Shown in pieces: positions 42,696-51,626 of a stretch of 64,000 bases of DNA. The notes under the pieces are model-generated. The model saw only the letters and a list, made by a program, of their open reading frames with translations, was not told the origin of the DNA and made no database searches. The stretch's first letter is position 1. The number at the start of each line of letters is the position of its first letter. The stretch is taken from positions 22,365 through 86,364 of the forward strand of contig JAYUMU010000151.1 in the NCBI GenBank assembly GCA_043762325.1, given 5' to 3'. Position numbers and translations under genes: made by a program. The DNA is from JANXSS01 sp025356535. Its GTDB lineage: Bacteria > Pseudomonadota > Gammaproteobacteria > Burkholderiales > Burkholderiaceae_D.

Positions 42696-43712
42696 GTGGC
42701 GACGACGGCTGCGGCCGATGCCAGCGCCGCGCAACTGGCGGCTTACCTGGACTGCCTGCGCAGCCAGCGCCACCTGTCGCCGCACACGGTGTCCAATTAC
42801 GGGCGCGACTTGCAGGAACTCTCGGCCATGATCGCCCGGGATGCTGATGCGGGCATGGCAACGCCGGCGCTGCAGGCGGTCACGCATCTGCAGGTGCGGC
42901 GTTGCGCATCGCAGCTGCATGCGCGCGGCCTGAGTGCGCGGTCGATCGCCCGCAAGCTCTCGGCATGGCGCGGCTTTTTCGACTGGCTTGCCGAGTCCAC
43001 CGACCTGCCGGCAAATCCGGTCGACGGCGTCAAGGCGCCAAAGCGCAGCAAGCCGCTGCCCAAGGCCTTGTCGGCCGACGACGCCGTGCGGCTGGTGTCG
43101 GCGCCCGTTGCCAGGCAAGGCAGGGGCGCCATCGTCGATACGGCGGCCACCACGATGCTCGACGCCGCCACCCGCGCCTGCAACCGCGCCATGTTCGAAT
43201 TGCTGTATTCGAGCGGCCTGCGGGTGTCGGAGCTGGTCGGGCTCGACCTGCGCTATGCACAGGAGGCCGGCGCCGCGTCGGCCGGCTGGATCGACTTCGA
43301 TTCCCATGACGTGACGGTAACAGGCAAGGGCAACAAGATGCGCACGGTGCCGGTCGGTGCGGCCGCCATCGCGGCGCTGGCCGAATGGACCGCGCTGCGC
43401 GCCGGCATTGCCAGGCCGCAGACGGCGGCGCTGTTCGTCAGCAGCCGCGGCACCCGGATGTCGGCGCGTATCGTGCAGGTGCGGCTCAAGGCCCATGCGC
43501 AGGCGCTCGGCATTCCGGTGGACGTGCATCCGCATGTGCTGCGCCACTCGTTTGCCTCGCACGTGCTGCAGTCGTCGGGCGACCTGCGGGCGGTGCAGGA
43601 AATGCTCGGCCATGCCTCGATCACCTCGACCCAGATCTACACCTCGCTCGACTTCCAGCGCCTGGCGCAGGTGTATGATGCTGCCCACCCGCGCGCGCGC
43701 AAGAAGGACTGA
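42696..43712 (+). CDS. xerC: Site-specific tyrosine recombinase
   Basis: Resolves chromosome dimers at dif with XerD at division. The 338-aa protein has the N-terminal core-binding SAM-like domain (LAAYLDCLRSQRHLSPHTVSNYGRDL). All catalytic residues are in place: Arg176 (YSSGLRVSEL), Lys211 (TGKGNK), His280 and Arg283 (HVLRHSF), His306 (LGHASI) and Tyr315 (STQIYTSLDF). A roughly 25-residue insertion (VARQGRGAIVDTAATTMLDAATRA) precedes the catalytic Arg. The start is GTG 42696. The dapF-DUF484-xerC order supports XerC rather than a mobile-element integrase. Confidence 0.95.
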   Translation: MATTAAADASAAQLAAYLDCLRSQRHLSPHTVSNYGRDLQELSAMIARDADAGMATPALQAVTHLQVRRCASQLHARGLSARSIARKLSAWRGFFDWLAESTDLPANPVDGVKAPKRSKPLPKALSADDAVRLVSAPVARQGRGAIVDTAATTMLDAATRACNRAMFELLYSSGLRVSELVGLDLRYAQEAGAASAGWIDFDSHDVTVTGKGNKMRTVPVGAAAIAALAEWTALRAGIARPQTAALFVSSRGTRMSARIVQVRLKAHAQALGIPVDVHPHVLRHSFASHVLQSSGDLRAVQEMLGHASITSTQIYTSLDFQRLAQVYDAAHPRARKKD

Positions 43713-43771
43713 CGTCCGTCCTGGTCCGACCTGGACCCGCCGCCACCCCTCACCTTCAAGCGGCAACCATC

Positions 43772-44875
<1,104 letters not shown>

Positions 44876-44986
44876 ACTAGCGACGCTTTATGGCACGGGT
44901 TGCGCGCAGGCTGCGGTAATGGCCAGCGAATTGGTCAGCACAGCCGTGATGCCAGGTCGTCGGGAGTTACCAGGACAGGAGGCGCC

Positions 44987-45135
44987 ATGAACGCAGCCAT
45001 AAAAAATCTTCCAAGCTGCCAATCGCAACGCCTGCAACACCATCACAAGCCGGCAAGCGCAGAGCGCCTGCCACCAAGGTCGAAACAGACGACGCGAGCA
45101 AGCGCCAGCCTGTTAATATCCAATCCGGCAAGCCT
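44987..45135 (+). other. dksA: Probable 5' part of dksA, out of frame by one base
   Basis: An ATG at 44987 directly after ACAGGAGGCGCC opens a frame that runs off as nonsense. In the frame of dksA the sequence from 45007 to 45135 is fully open and reads as a Lys/Ala/Pro/Thr-rich extension (SSKLPIATPATPSQAGKRRAPATKVE...). One extra A in the A6 run at 45001-45006 would join the two. The result would be a 225-residue DksA starting MNAAIKKSSKL, similar in style to the long DksA proteins of this family. Confidence 0.65.
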
Positions 45136-45663
45136 ATGAGCAGTGACAATGCAAAGGCTGGATTACAGGATAAAATTGACAAAACCGTAGTTTTGAAAGT
45201 AAGCGAAGTGGCAACTAAAACACCAAAAGCAGCACCCGTCATCGCTACCGATGGCGCCTTGTTATCCGAAGCCCAGCTGGTGAAGATGGGCGAGAAGGAT
45301 TACATGAATGCGGCGCAGCTTGCTTTCTTTAAAGCGCGGCTGCAGCAACTCGAGCGTGATCTTCTCAAGAATGCCGGGGAAACCACAGAGCATTTGCGCG
45401 AGACCGTGCTGGTGCCCGATCCGGCGGACCGCGCCACCATCGAGGAAGAGCATGCGCTGGAACTGCGCACCCGCGACCGCGAGCGCAAGCTGTTGAAGAA
45501 GGTGCAGCAATCGATAGCAAGCATCGACACGGGCGACTACGGCTGGTGCGAAGAAACCGGCGAGCCGATCGGCATCCCCCGCCTGCTGGCCCGCCCGACG
45601 GCGACGCTGTCGCTGGAAGCGCAACAGCGGCGCGAACTGAAACAGAAACTCTACGGCGACTGA
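45136..45663 (+). CDS. dksA: DksA RNA polymerase-binding regulator, zinc-poor form
   Basis: DksA enters the RNA polymerase secondary channel and, with ppGpp, adjusts rRNA and amino-acid promoters. The coiled coil is clear (EKDYMNAAQLAFFKARLQQLERDLLKNAGETTEHLRE ... DPADRATIEEEHALELRTRDRERKLLKKVQQSIASI), including the tip DPADRA. The zinc finger keeps only one of four cysteines (WCEETGEPIGIPRLLARPTATLSLEAQ), as in zinc-independent DksA proteins. The ATG at 45136 has no good ribosome site; the true start may be 44987 with a one-base frameshift. Confidence 0.9.
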   Translation: MSSDNAKAGLQDKIDKTVVLKVSEVATKTPKAAPVIATDGALLSEAQLVKMGEKDYMNAAQLAFFKARLQQLERDLLKNAGETTEHLRETVLVPDPADRATIEEEHALELRTRDRERKLLKKVQQSIASIDTGDYGWCEETGEPIGIPRLLARPTATLSLEAQQRRELKQKLYGD

Positions 45664-45681
45664 CTGTCTGTATTGCCATGG

Positions 45682-45718
45682 AGGCAATGCAATGCTCTTG
45701 ATCCGCATTGCATTGCCT
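45682..45718. terminator. Perfect 13-bp hairpin after dksA
   Basis: AGGCAATGCAATG (45682-45694) is exactly complementary to CATTGCATTGCCT (45706-45718), with an 11-nt loop, 18 bp after the dksA stop. There is no T-tract, so it may act as a 3'-end stabiliser as much as a terminator. Confidence 0.6.
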
Positions 45719-45998
45719 GTCGCACTGCCGGGACGTTGCGGCCTGCAGGACATGTTGGTCAGACAAACACGCGGGCTACCGGCGTAACCGCGACCGGATT
45801 TTTCTCTCGATTATTTTTTCGCTTCGGCAGGCTTTCTGCTCGCCACTTCCATCCTCCGTTCCTGCTTTACAAGTAACTTCTTCCGATACCGTCACCCGCC
45901 GCCAGTCCTGCCGTTACGGCATGCCCAGGCCTCGGCAATACAGCCCGGCGTATTTCGCCCACGGGATCTGATCCGCTGTCGGTCTCTACTCTTTCCTG

Positions 45999-46035
45999 AT
46001 CACATTATCGCGCTATAATTTGGTGGTAATGTGAT
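45999..46035. promoter_or_regulatory. 9-bp palindrome bracketing the -10 of the STAS gene
   Basis: ATCACATTA (45999-46007) and TAATGTGAT (46027-46035) are perfect inverted repeats 19 bp apart. A consensus -10, TATAAT (46014-46019), lies between them. As DNA this is a candidate operator bracketing the -10. The start point (near 46026) precludes an RNA hairpin of both arms. Confidence 0.5.
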
Positions 46036-46065
46036 GCAAATTGTTTTGATTCTGTCAAGGATAAC

Positions 46066-47436
46066 GTGGGGATTTTCTCGCTGTTCGGGAAGAAGGAACG
46101 GCCGCCGGCGCCATCCGATGCGAGGTCGGCTTTGCGCAAGAAAGACCCGACGCGCAGCCAGAACAATCCGCCGGTCGATGAATCCCGGCGCGAGAAGCAG
46201 GCTGACGACCAGCGCCAGGCAGCGCGTGCGACGGCACTGAAAATCGATGCCATCGAATCGGAAATGTCGTCGGAATTCGTGCGCCCCGGCGCCGCGCCCG
46301 CCCTTTCTACCACGCCTGACGTCAGACCCGCGCAAGTCCCGGTGGCGGCAACCGCGCCAGTCACGCAACCGGCACTGTCTGCCAGCAGCAACTTCATGCT
46401 CAGCGACACGATTTTCGATTCCCTCATGGACGATGCGGCGCTGGAAGACACGCCCCTGTTCGAGGAGGCGGCAATCCTGTTTGCCAACCGTCAGACAGAC
46501 ATGGCCGAACAGGTATTGAAAGATGCAATTGCCGCTGGCGCAACTGGCGTCGGCAGCATCACGGCGTGGGCGATGCTGTTCGATCTTTACCAGGTCAGCG
46601 GCGACCAGATCGCCTTCGAACATCTCTCGATTGCCTACGCGAAGCGTTTCGAAACCTCGCCGCCGGCCTGGTTGCCGCTGGCCGTCGAAGAAAGCAGGGC
46701 AATCGTGCCGCGTGCGGCAGCCATGCCGTCGGTTGCATTGACCGGCAAGCTCGATGCCGAAATCGGCAAGTCGCTCGACCGAGCGCGCCTCCTGGCCGAA
46801 AGTCATCCCGCCGTACGCCTTGAACTGAATCGCATCAGTGAAGTCGACGTCGATGGCTGCAGCCTGCTGTTGCAGGCCCTGAACCAGTTGCAGAAATCCG
46901 GCACCGACCTGATCCTGCTCGGCGCACCCGAACTGGTGGAAAAGATCAGGGCCATCATCGAGGTCGGACGCCGTGACGACACCGAGGCGCCCTGGCTGCT
47001 GCTGCTCGAGTTGCTCGGCCTGCAGAATCTGGAGCCGGCCTTCGAAGAAGCGAGCATCGAATACTGCATCACCTTCGAGGTCTCGCCGCCGGCGTTCGTG
47101 CCGCCAAAAAACCGGGTGACGACCATCATGGAACTGCCCGAAGCAGCGGCGCCGCAAGGCGAGTGCTTCGTCATGCCCGCCGTGATCGAAGGCCGCACCG
47201 ATGCCCTGGTGGCCGAACTCGGCGCCTATGCCACCCGCCACAATCCGGCCCGCATCGACTGTGCGGCGCTGGCGCGCGTCGATGTCAATGCAGCGGCGCA
47301 GCTCATGGCGGGACTGGCGCCGTTTACCGGCGACGGCCAGGCCATCGAATTCCTGCATGTCAATCACCTGGTGGCGACGCTTTTCAGCGTGGTCGGCCTG
47401 GCCGACGTCGTCCGCATTCATACCCGCAGGATCTGA
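46066..47436 (+). CDS. Large STAS-domain protein
   Basis: A 456-residue cytoplasmic protein found between dksA and hslV in this group. The N-terminus is basic and charged (MGIFSLFGKKERPPAPSDARSALRKKDP), followed by a Pro/Ala linker. A helical region (DTPLFEEAAILFANRQTDMAEQVLKDAI ... AWAMLFDLYQVSGDQIAFEHLSIAYAKRFETSPPAW) resembles a TPR-like module. Then come two STAS-like folds: one around AVRLELNRISEVDVDGCSLLLQALNQLQKSGTDLILLG, and one around ARIDCAALARVDVNAAAQLMAGLAPF...IEFLHVNHLVATLFSVVGL. The start is GTG 46066 after AAGGA. The role is unknown. Confidence 0.83.
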   Translation: MGIFSLFGKKERPPAPSDARSALRKKDPTRSQNNPPVDESRREKQADDQRQAARATALKIDAIESEMSSEFVRPGAAPALSTTPDVRPAQVPVAATAPVTQPALSASSNFMLSDTIFDSLMDDAALEDTPLFEEAAILFANRQTDMAEQVLKDAIAAGATGVGSITAWAMLFDLYQVSGDQIAFEHLSIAYAKRFETSPPAWLPLAVEESRAIVPRAAAMPSVALTGKLDAEIGKSLDRARLLAESHPAVRLELNRISEVDVDGCSLLLQALNQLQKSGTDLILLGAPELVEKIRAIIEVGRRDDTEAPWLLLLELLGLQNLEPAFEEASIEYCITFEVSPPAFVPPKNRVTTIMELPEAAAPQGECFVMPAVIEGRTDALVAELGAYATRHNPARIDCAALARVDVNAAAQLMAGLAPFTGDGQAIEFLHVNHLVATLFSVVGLADVVRIHTRRI

Positions 47437-47440
47437 GACC

Positions 47441-47478
47441 GCCGGCTGCCTGCGGCGTTGCAACCCCGGCAGCCCGGC
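47441..47478 (+). terminator. Hairpin after the STAS gene
   Basis: GCCGGCTGCC (47441-47450) pairs with GGCAGCCCGGC (47468-47478) with one bulged C. A T-rich stretch (GTGTCTTGTTATT) follows. It is a plausible intrinsic terminator directly upstream of the putative hslV promoter. Confidence 0.5.
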
Positions 47479-47482
47479 GTGT

Positions 47483-47511
47483 CTTGTTATTGCACCAGTC
47501 GCCCTCATCAT
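47483..47511 (+). promoter_or_regulatory. Heat-shock (sigma-32)-like promoter before hslVU
   Basis: CTTGTTA (47483-47489), a 12-bp spacer and CCCTCATCAT (47502-47511) resemble the sigma-32 pattern CTTGAAA-N11-15-CCCCATNT. hslVU is a heat-shock operon in E. coli. It lies about 100 bp before the hslV start. Confidence 0.4.
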
Positions 47512-47607
47512 CACTGAGGTCTGGCTTGCACGCGCGTGCCAACCGGCATGCAGGCAACGCCGGACCGGACGCCGGCATCGCCCCTTCGCCTCATTTCAGG
47601 ATTTAGC

Positions 47608-48144
47608 ATGGAACAATTTCATGGCACCACCATTCTTTCCGTTCGACGCGGCAACCTGGTCGCCCTTGGCGGCGACGGCCAGGTAACGCTTGGCAATATC
47701 GTCATGAAGGGCAGCGCGCGCAAGGTGCGGCGCCTGTTTCAGGGTAAGGTGCTGGCAGGTTTTGCCGGCGGCACGGCCGATGCCTTCACCCTGCTCGAAC
47801 TGTTCGAGGCGAAGCTGGAAAAATACCAGGGCAACCTGATGCGGGCATCGGTCGAACTGGCAAAGGACTGGCGCACCGACCGCATGCTGCGCCGCCTGGA
47901 GGCGATGCTGCTGGTGGCGGACCGCGACCTGACGCTGGTCATCACCGGCAATGGCGATGTGCTGGAGCCGGAGGACGGCATCAGCGCCATCGGCTCGGGC
48001 GGCGTGTATGCGCAGTCGGCCGCCAAGGCGCTGAAGGAAAATACCGAACTGTCGCCGCTGGAAATCGTCAAGAAGTCCCTTACCATTGCCGGTGAATTGT
48101 GCATTTACACCAACATGTCGCACGTCATCGAGACGCTTGAGTGA
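47608..48144 (+). CDS. hslV: ATP-dependent protease peptidase subunit HslV
   Basis: Proteolytic subunit (178 aa) of the HslUV (ClpYQ) protease, a bacterial relative of the proteasome beta subunit. The active N-terminal threonine lies in MEQFHGTTILSVRRG, so a six-residue leader must be removed to expose it. GGDGQVTLGN, AGFAGGTADAFTLLELFEAKLE, GNGDVLEPEDGISAIGSGGVYAQSAAKAL are conserved. AGGA precedes the ATG at 47608. hslU follows after 37 bp. Confidence 0.97.
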   Translation: MEQFHGTTILSVRRGNLVALGGDGQVTLGNIVMKGSARKVRRLFQGKVLAGFAGGTADAFTLLELFEAKLEKYQGNLMRASVELAKDWRTDRMLRRLEAMLLVADRDLTLVITGNGDVLEPEDGISAIGSGGVYAQSAAKALKENTELSPLEIVKKSLTIAGELCIYTNMSHVIETLE

Positions 48145-48181
48145 CGGCGCCATTTCAACCGCTTACTTTCAGAAACCGCAC

Positions 48182-49534
48182 ATGACCATGACACCGCAAG
48201 AAATCGTCTCCGAACTCGACAAGCACGTGGTCGGACAGGACCGCGCCAAGCGCGCCGTTGCCATTGCCATGCGCAATCGCTGGCGCCGTCAGCAGGTGGC
48301 CGAACCGCTGCGCCACGAAATCACGCCGAAGAACATCCTCATGATCGGCCCCACCGGTGTGGGCAAGACCGAGATCGCCCGGCGCCTGGCAAAGCTGGCG
48401 GACGCGCCCTTCATCAAGATCGAGGCGACCAAATTCACCGAGGTCGGCTATGTCGGCCGTGACGTCGACACCATCATCCGCGACCTGATCGAGATCGGCA
48501 TCAAGCAGACGCGCGAGTCCGAGATGCGCAAGGTGCGCGCCCATGCCGAAGACGCCGCCGAAGACCGCATCATCGACATCCTGGTGCCGCCGGCGCGCGA
48601 CTTCGGTTTTTCCGCCTCGCCGGCGGCTGCCGAGACCGGCGAAGTCCAGAGCGGCAACGCGGCGCGCCAGACCTTTCGCAAGCGCCTGCGCGAAGGCGTG
48701 CTCGACGAGCGCGAGATCGAGATCGAGGTGGCCGACAGCGGCCCGCAGATGGAAATCATGGCGCCGCCGGGCATGGAAGAGATGACCGAGCAGATCAAGT
48801 CGATGTTTTCCGGTGTCGGCGCCGGCCGCAAGAAAAAACGCCGGGTCAAGATCCGCGAAGCGATGAAACTGTTGATCGAAGACGAAGCGGCAAAGCTGCT
48901 CAACGAAGACGAATTGAAGCAGCGCGCGGTGAGCAACGTCGAGCAGAACGGCATCGTCTTTCTCGACGAGATCGACAAGATCGCCAGCCGTTCGGAGTCC
49001 GGCGGCGCCGAAGTCTCGCGCGCCGGCGTGCAGCGCGATCTGCTGCCGCTGGTCGAAGGCACCACCGTCAATACCAAGTATGGCATGATCCGCACCGACC
49101 ATATCCTGTTCATCGCCTCGGGCGCCTTCCACCTGGCAAAACCGTCGGACCTGATTCCGGAGTTGCAGGGCCGCTTTCCGATCCGGGTCGAACTCGAATC
49201 GCTGTCGATTGCCGACTTCGAGCGCATCCTGACCGGCACCGACGCCTGCCTGACGACCCAGTACCAGGCGCTGCTGGCAACCGAGGGCGTGCAGGTCGAA
49301 TTCCTGCCCGATGGCGTGCAAAGCCTGGCGCGCATTGCTTTTTCGGTCAATGAAAAGACGGAGAACATCGGCGCACGGCGGCTCTACACCGTGATGGAAA
49401 AACTGCTGGAGGAAGTGTCGTTTTCAGCAGGCCAGCCCGGCACCACCAGCATGCTGCAGATCGATGCGGCCTACGTGGAAGAGCGGCTCAGCGCACTGGC
49501 GGTCAACGAGGATCTGTCGCGCTACGTGCTGTAA
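48182..49534 (+). CDS. hslU: ATP-dependent protease ATPase subunit HslU
   Basis: AAA+ unfoldase (450 aa) that feeds substrates to HslV. Walker A is GPTGVGKT (56-63), followed by IKIEATKFTEVGYVGRDVDTIIRDL, Walker B IVFLDEIDK, and the sensor region IPELQGRFPIRVEL and ENIGARRLYTVMEKLLEEVSF. The C-terminus DLSRYVL is the tail that docks into HslV. The I-domain includes a run of basic residues (GRKKKRRVKIREAMKLL). It starts at ATG 48182 (MTMTPQEIV) and converges on gspC, 24 bp apart. Confidence 0.98.
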   Translation: MTMTPQEIVSELDKHVVGQDRAKRAVAIAMRNRWRRQQVAEPLRHEITPKNILMIGPTGVGKTEIARRLAKLADAPFIKIEATKFTEVGYVGRDVDTIIRDLIEIGIKQTRESEMRKVRAHAEDAAEDRIIDILVPPARDFGFSASPAAAETGEVQSGNAARQTFRKRLREGVLDEREIEIEVADSGPQMEIMAPPGMEEMTEQIKSMFSGVGAGRKKKRRVKIREAMKLLIEDEAAKLLNEDELKQRAVSNVEQNGIVFLDEIDKIASRSESGGAEVSRAGVQRDLLPLVEGTTVNTKYGMIRTDHILFIASGAFHLAKPSDLIPELQGRFPIRVELESLSIADFERILTGTDACLTTQYQALLATEGVQVEFLPDGVQSLARIAFSVNEKTENIGARRLYTVMEKLLEEVSFSAGQPGTTSMLQIDAAYVEERLSALAVNEDLSRYVL

Positions 49535-49558
49535 CGGCGCACGCATTACGGCAAGAAT

Positions 49559-50323
49559 TCACTGGCGACGTGGCTGCGCCATGCCGCCCGGGTCGTTGGG
49601 CGGGGCAAGTACGTTTCCCGGATAAGGCATTGCGTTGCCGCCCTGGGTTCCGTTCTGCATGCCGTTCTGCACGCCGCCCTGAAATGGCTGGGAGGGCGAA
49701 GGTGCCGTCGGTTGCGCGGCGTTGGCAGTGCCTGCCTGGCCGGGGATCGACAGCTGCGTCGACATCTGGCCGATCGCCGGCGCGCCCGATGTCTGCGCCG
49801 ACCCCTGTGCGGATGGCTGCTGCGCGGCCGGCGCCGCCGGTTGCGGGATTACCTGGCGCGGCGGCACGGCCCGTGGCGGCAGCGGCGGCAGACTGCTCGG
49901 CATGAATTCCTGGCCGATTGCCTTGGCGCCGTCCGGCAATGCCACCCGCTTCATGACGCCGCCTTCCGACAGCAGGATGTACTGCGCATGCACTTCGCGC
50001 ACGCTCACGCCTGGCTGGAACTCCGTGTTGAGGCCCACTGCCTGCGCCGGCTTGCCGTCGGCCGACAGGATGGCGATGCTTTCCCGCCCATTTCCTGCCA
50101 CCACGACGCCCTTCAACTGGTAATTGCTCGCCGCACCGACGGCTAGCGGACGCCCGCCGAACAGCAGTGCGGCGACATCGAGCGGCAGCTCGGGCGGCGC
50201 GGCGACGACCGGTGCGGCCAGGGCGCGCACCGGCGGGCGCACCAGTTGCAGGCCCGAGTATGCCGCCGAGGCACAGAGTGCGACGAAGAGGAGGAACGTC
50301 ACCAGCAGCGGCATGCGCTTCAT
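49559..50323 (-). CDS. gspC: Type II secretion protein GspC-like, without PDZ domain
   Basis: Inner-membrane clamp protein that links the GspLM platform with the secretin GspD. It has an N-terminal membrane helix (LLVTFLLFVALCASAAYSGLQLV) and an HR domain (DVAALLFGGRPLAVGAASNYQLKGVVVAGNGRESIAILSADGKPAQAVGLNTEFQPGVSVREVHAQYILLSEGGVMKRVALP). The last 100 residues are Pro/Gln/Gly-rich (QNGMQNGTQGG) with no PDZ domain, unlike Klebsiella-type GspC. 254 aa; last gene of the operon, 42 bp after gspF. Confidence 0.88.
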   Translation of the reverse strand: MKRMPLLVTFLLFVALCASAAYSGLQLVRPPVRALAAPVVAAPPELPLDVAALLFGGRPLAVGAASNYQLKGVVVAGNGRESIAILSADGKPAQAVGLNTEFQPGVSVREVHAQYILLSEGGVMKRVALPDGAKAIGQEFMPSSLPPLPPRAVPPRQVIPQPAAPAAQQPSAQGSAQTSGAPAIGQMSTQLSIPGQAGTANAAQPTAPSPSQPFQGGVQNGMQNGTQGGNAMPYPGNVLAPPNDPGGMAQPRRQ

Positions 50324-50365
50324 TGCATTTCCTTGATTCGCTTTGTCGGCGTCATTACAGGGCTT

Positions 50366-51586
50366 TCAACGTACGAGCTGATTGATTTCGATGATCGGCA
50401 TGAGCACGGCCAGCACGATCAGCAGCACCACCACGCCCATTGCCAGGATCAGCACCGGCTCCAGCAGGCCGGCAATCGTCAGGGCGCGCCGCTCCAGGTC
50501 CTGTTCCTGCGCATTCGACGCCCGCTCCAGCATGGCCGGCAGTTCGCCGGTGACTTCACCGGCGCGGATCATGTGAATGAGCATCGGCGGAAAATGCTTG
50601 TGCGCCGACAGCGCCCGCGCCAGGCCCACGCCTTCGCGCACGCTGGCGGCGGCGTCTTCGACCTGCTCGCGCATGGCGACATTGGACAGCGTGTCGCGGC
50701 TGGTCTGCAAGGCGCGCAGGATCGGCACGCCCGAGCCGGTGGTAATGGCCAGGGTACTGGCAAAGCGCGCCGTATTCAGGCTGCGTTCGAACTTGCCGTA
50801 GAGCGGCGCGGTGAGCAGCCAGCGGTGCCAGCGCATCTTCACGTCGGGATTTTTCAGGGCGCTGCGCCAGGCGAGAAAAAAGGCCACCACTGCCAGCGCC
50901 ACGATCCAGCCGTAATTGCGCACGAAGTCCGAGATCGCCAGCATCATCACCGTCAGGAACGGCAGCTTCTGCTTGGTGTTGGCAAAGACCGAGACGATCT
51001 GCGGCACCACGTAGGTCAGCAAAAATATCACGATGGCAAATGCGACGACCGTGACGATCGCCGGATAGGTGAAGGCCAGCTTGACCTTCTGCACCAGCGC
51101 ATTGCGCCGCTCGATGTAGTCGGCCAGGCGCGAGAGCACGCGCGAGAGCTGGCCGATCTGTTCGCCCGAGGCCACCAGCGCCCGGTAGATGTCGGCAAAG
51201 TCGCGCGGATGGCGACCCAGTGCATCCGACAACGAGGAGCCGCCCATGACTTCGGAGCGGATCGAGGCGACCAGGTCGCGCAGGTAGGGTTTTTCGGCCT
51301 GCTCCAGCAAGGCCGAGAATGCCTGCTCCAGCGGCAATGAGGCTTCCAAGAGGCTGGCCAGCTGGCGCGTAAACAGCGCCAGTTCGTTGGTCGAAAGCCG
51401 GTCGCCGAAGCCGCGCCGCCGGGTTGCGCCGGCGTCATCGACCTGGGTCGTGATGGCGTCGACCGCCAGCGGCACCAGACCCTGCGCGCGCAGGTCGACG
51501 CGCGCCGCGCGGGCGCTGTCGGCATTGACGACACCCTTCCTGGTGGCGCCGACCGTGTCGACTGCTTCATAGCGAAATGCTGGCAC
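50366..51586 (-). CDS. gspF: Type II secretion inner-membrane platform protein GspF
   Basis: A 406-residue polytopic protein with two repeated T2SSF domains, each carrying the F-type signature: FTRQLASLLEASLPLEQAFSALLEQ and FASTLAITTGSGVPILRALQTSRDT. The three membrane helices include VTVVAFAIVIFLLTYVVPQIVSVF, WIVALAVVAFFLAW and LTIAGLLEPVLILAMGVVVLLIVLAVLMPII. The conserved end is NQLVR. It interacts with GspE and GspL at the base of the pseudopilus. Confidence 0.97.
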   Translation of the reverse strand: MPAFRYEAVDTVGATRKGVVNADSARAARVDLRAQGLVPLAVDAITTQVDDAGATRRRGFGDRLSTNELALFTRQLASLLEASLPLEQAFSALLEQAEKPYLRDLVASIRSEVMGGSSLSDALGRHPRDFADIYRALVASGEQIGQLSRVLSRLADYIERRNALVQKVKLAFTYPAIVTVVAFAIVIFLLTYVVPQIVSVFANTKQKLPFLTVMMLAISDFVRNYGWIVALAVVAFFLAWRSALKNPDVKMRWHRWLLTAPLYGKFERSLNTARFASTLAITTGSGVPILRALQTSRDTLSNVAMREQVEDAAASVREGVGLARALSAHKHFPPMLIHMIRAGEVTGELPAMLERASNAQEQDLERRALTIAGLLEPVLILAMGVVVLLIVLAVLMPIIEINQLVR

Positions 51587-51626
51587 GCTTTCCTCGTTCT
51601 CTATTCTTTGCTTCTGTTCTTCGCTT

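Larger units (their letters stand above)
45664..46065. other. 402-bp gap between dksA and the STAS gene
   Basis: No gene seen. It contains a strong hairpin after dksA (45682-45718) and, at the right end, the promoter and palindrome of the STAS gene (45999-46035). The middle (about 45740-45980) shows nothing I can name. Confidence 0.5.

Noticed and set aside
42696..43712. Phage or integron integrase
   Set aside because: All tyrosine recombinase residues are present, but the dapF-DUF484-xerC neighbourhood and absence of attachment sites or mobile genes identify it as chromosomal XerC.
43713..43771. Zur box before the CobW-type gene
   Set aside because: The short GC-rich gap has no AT-rich palindrome of the Zur kind.
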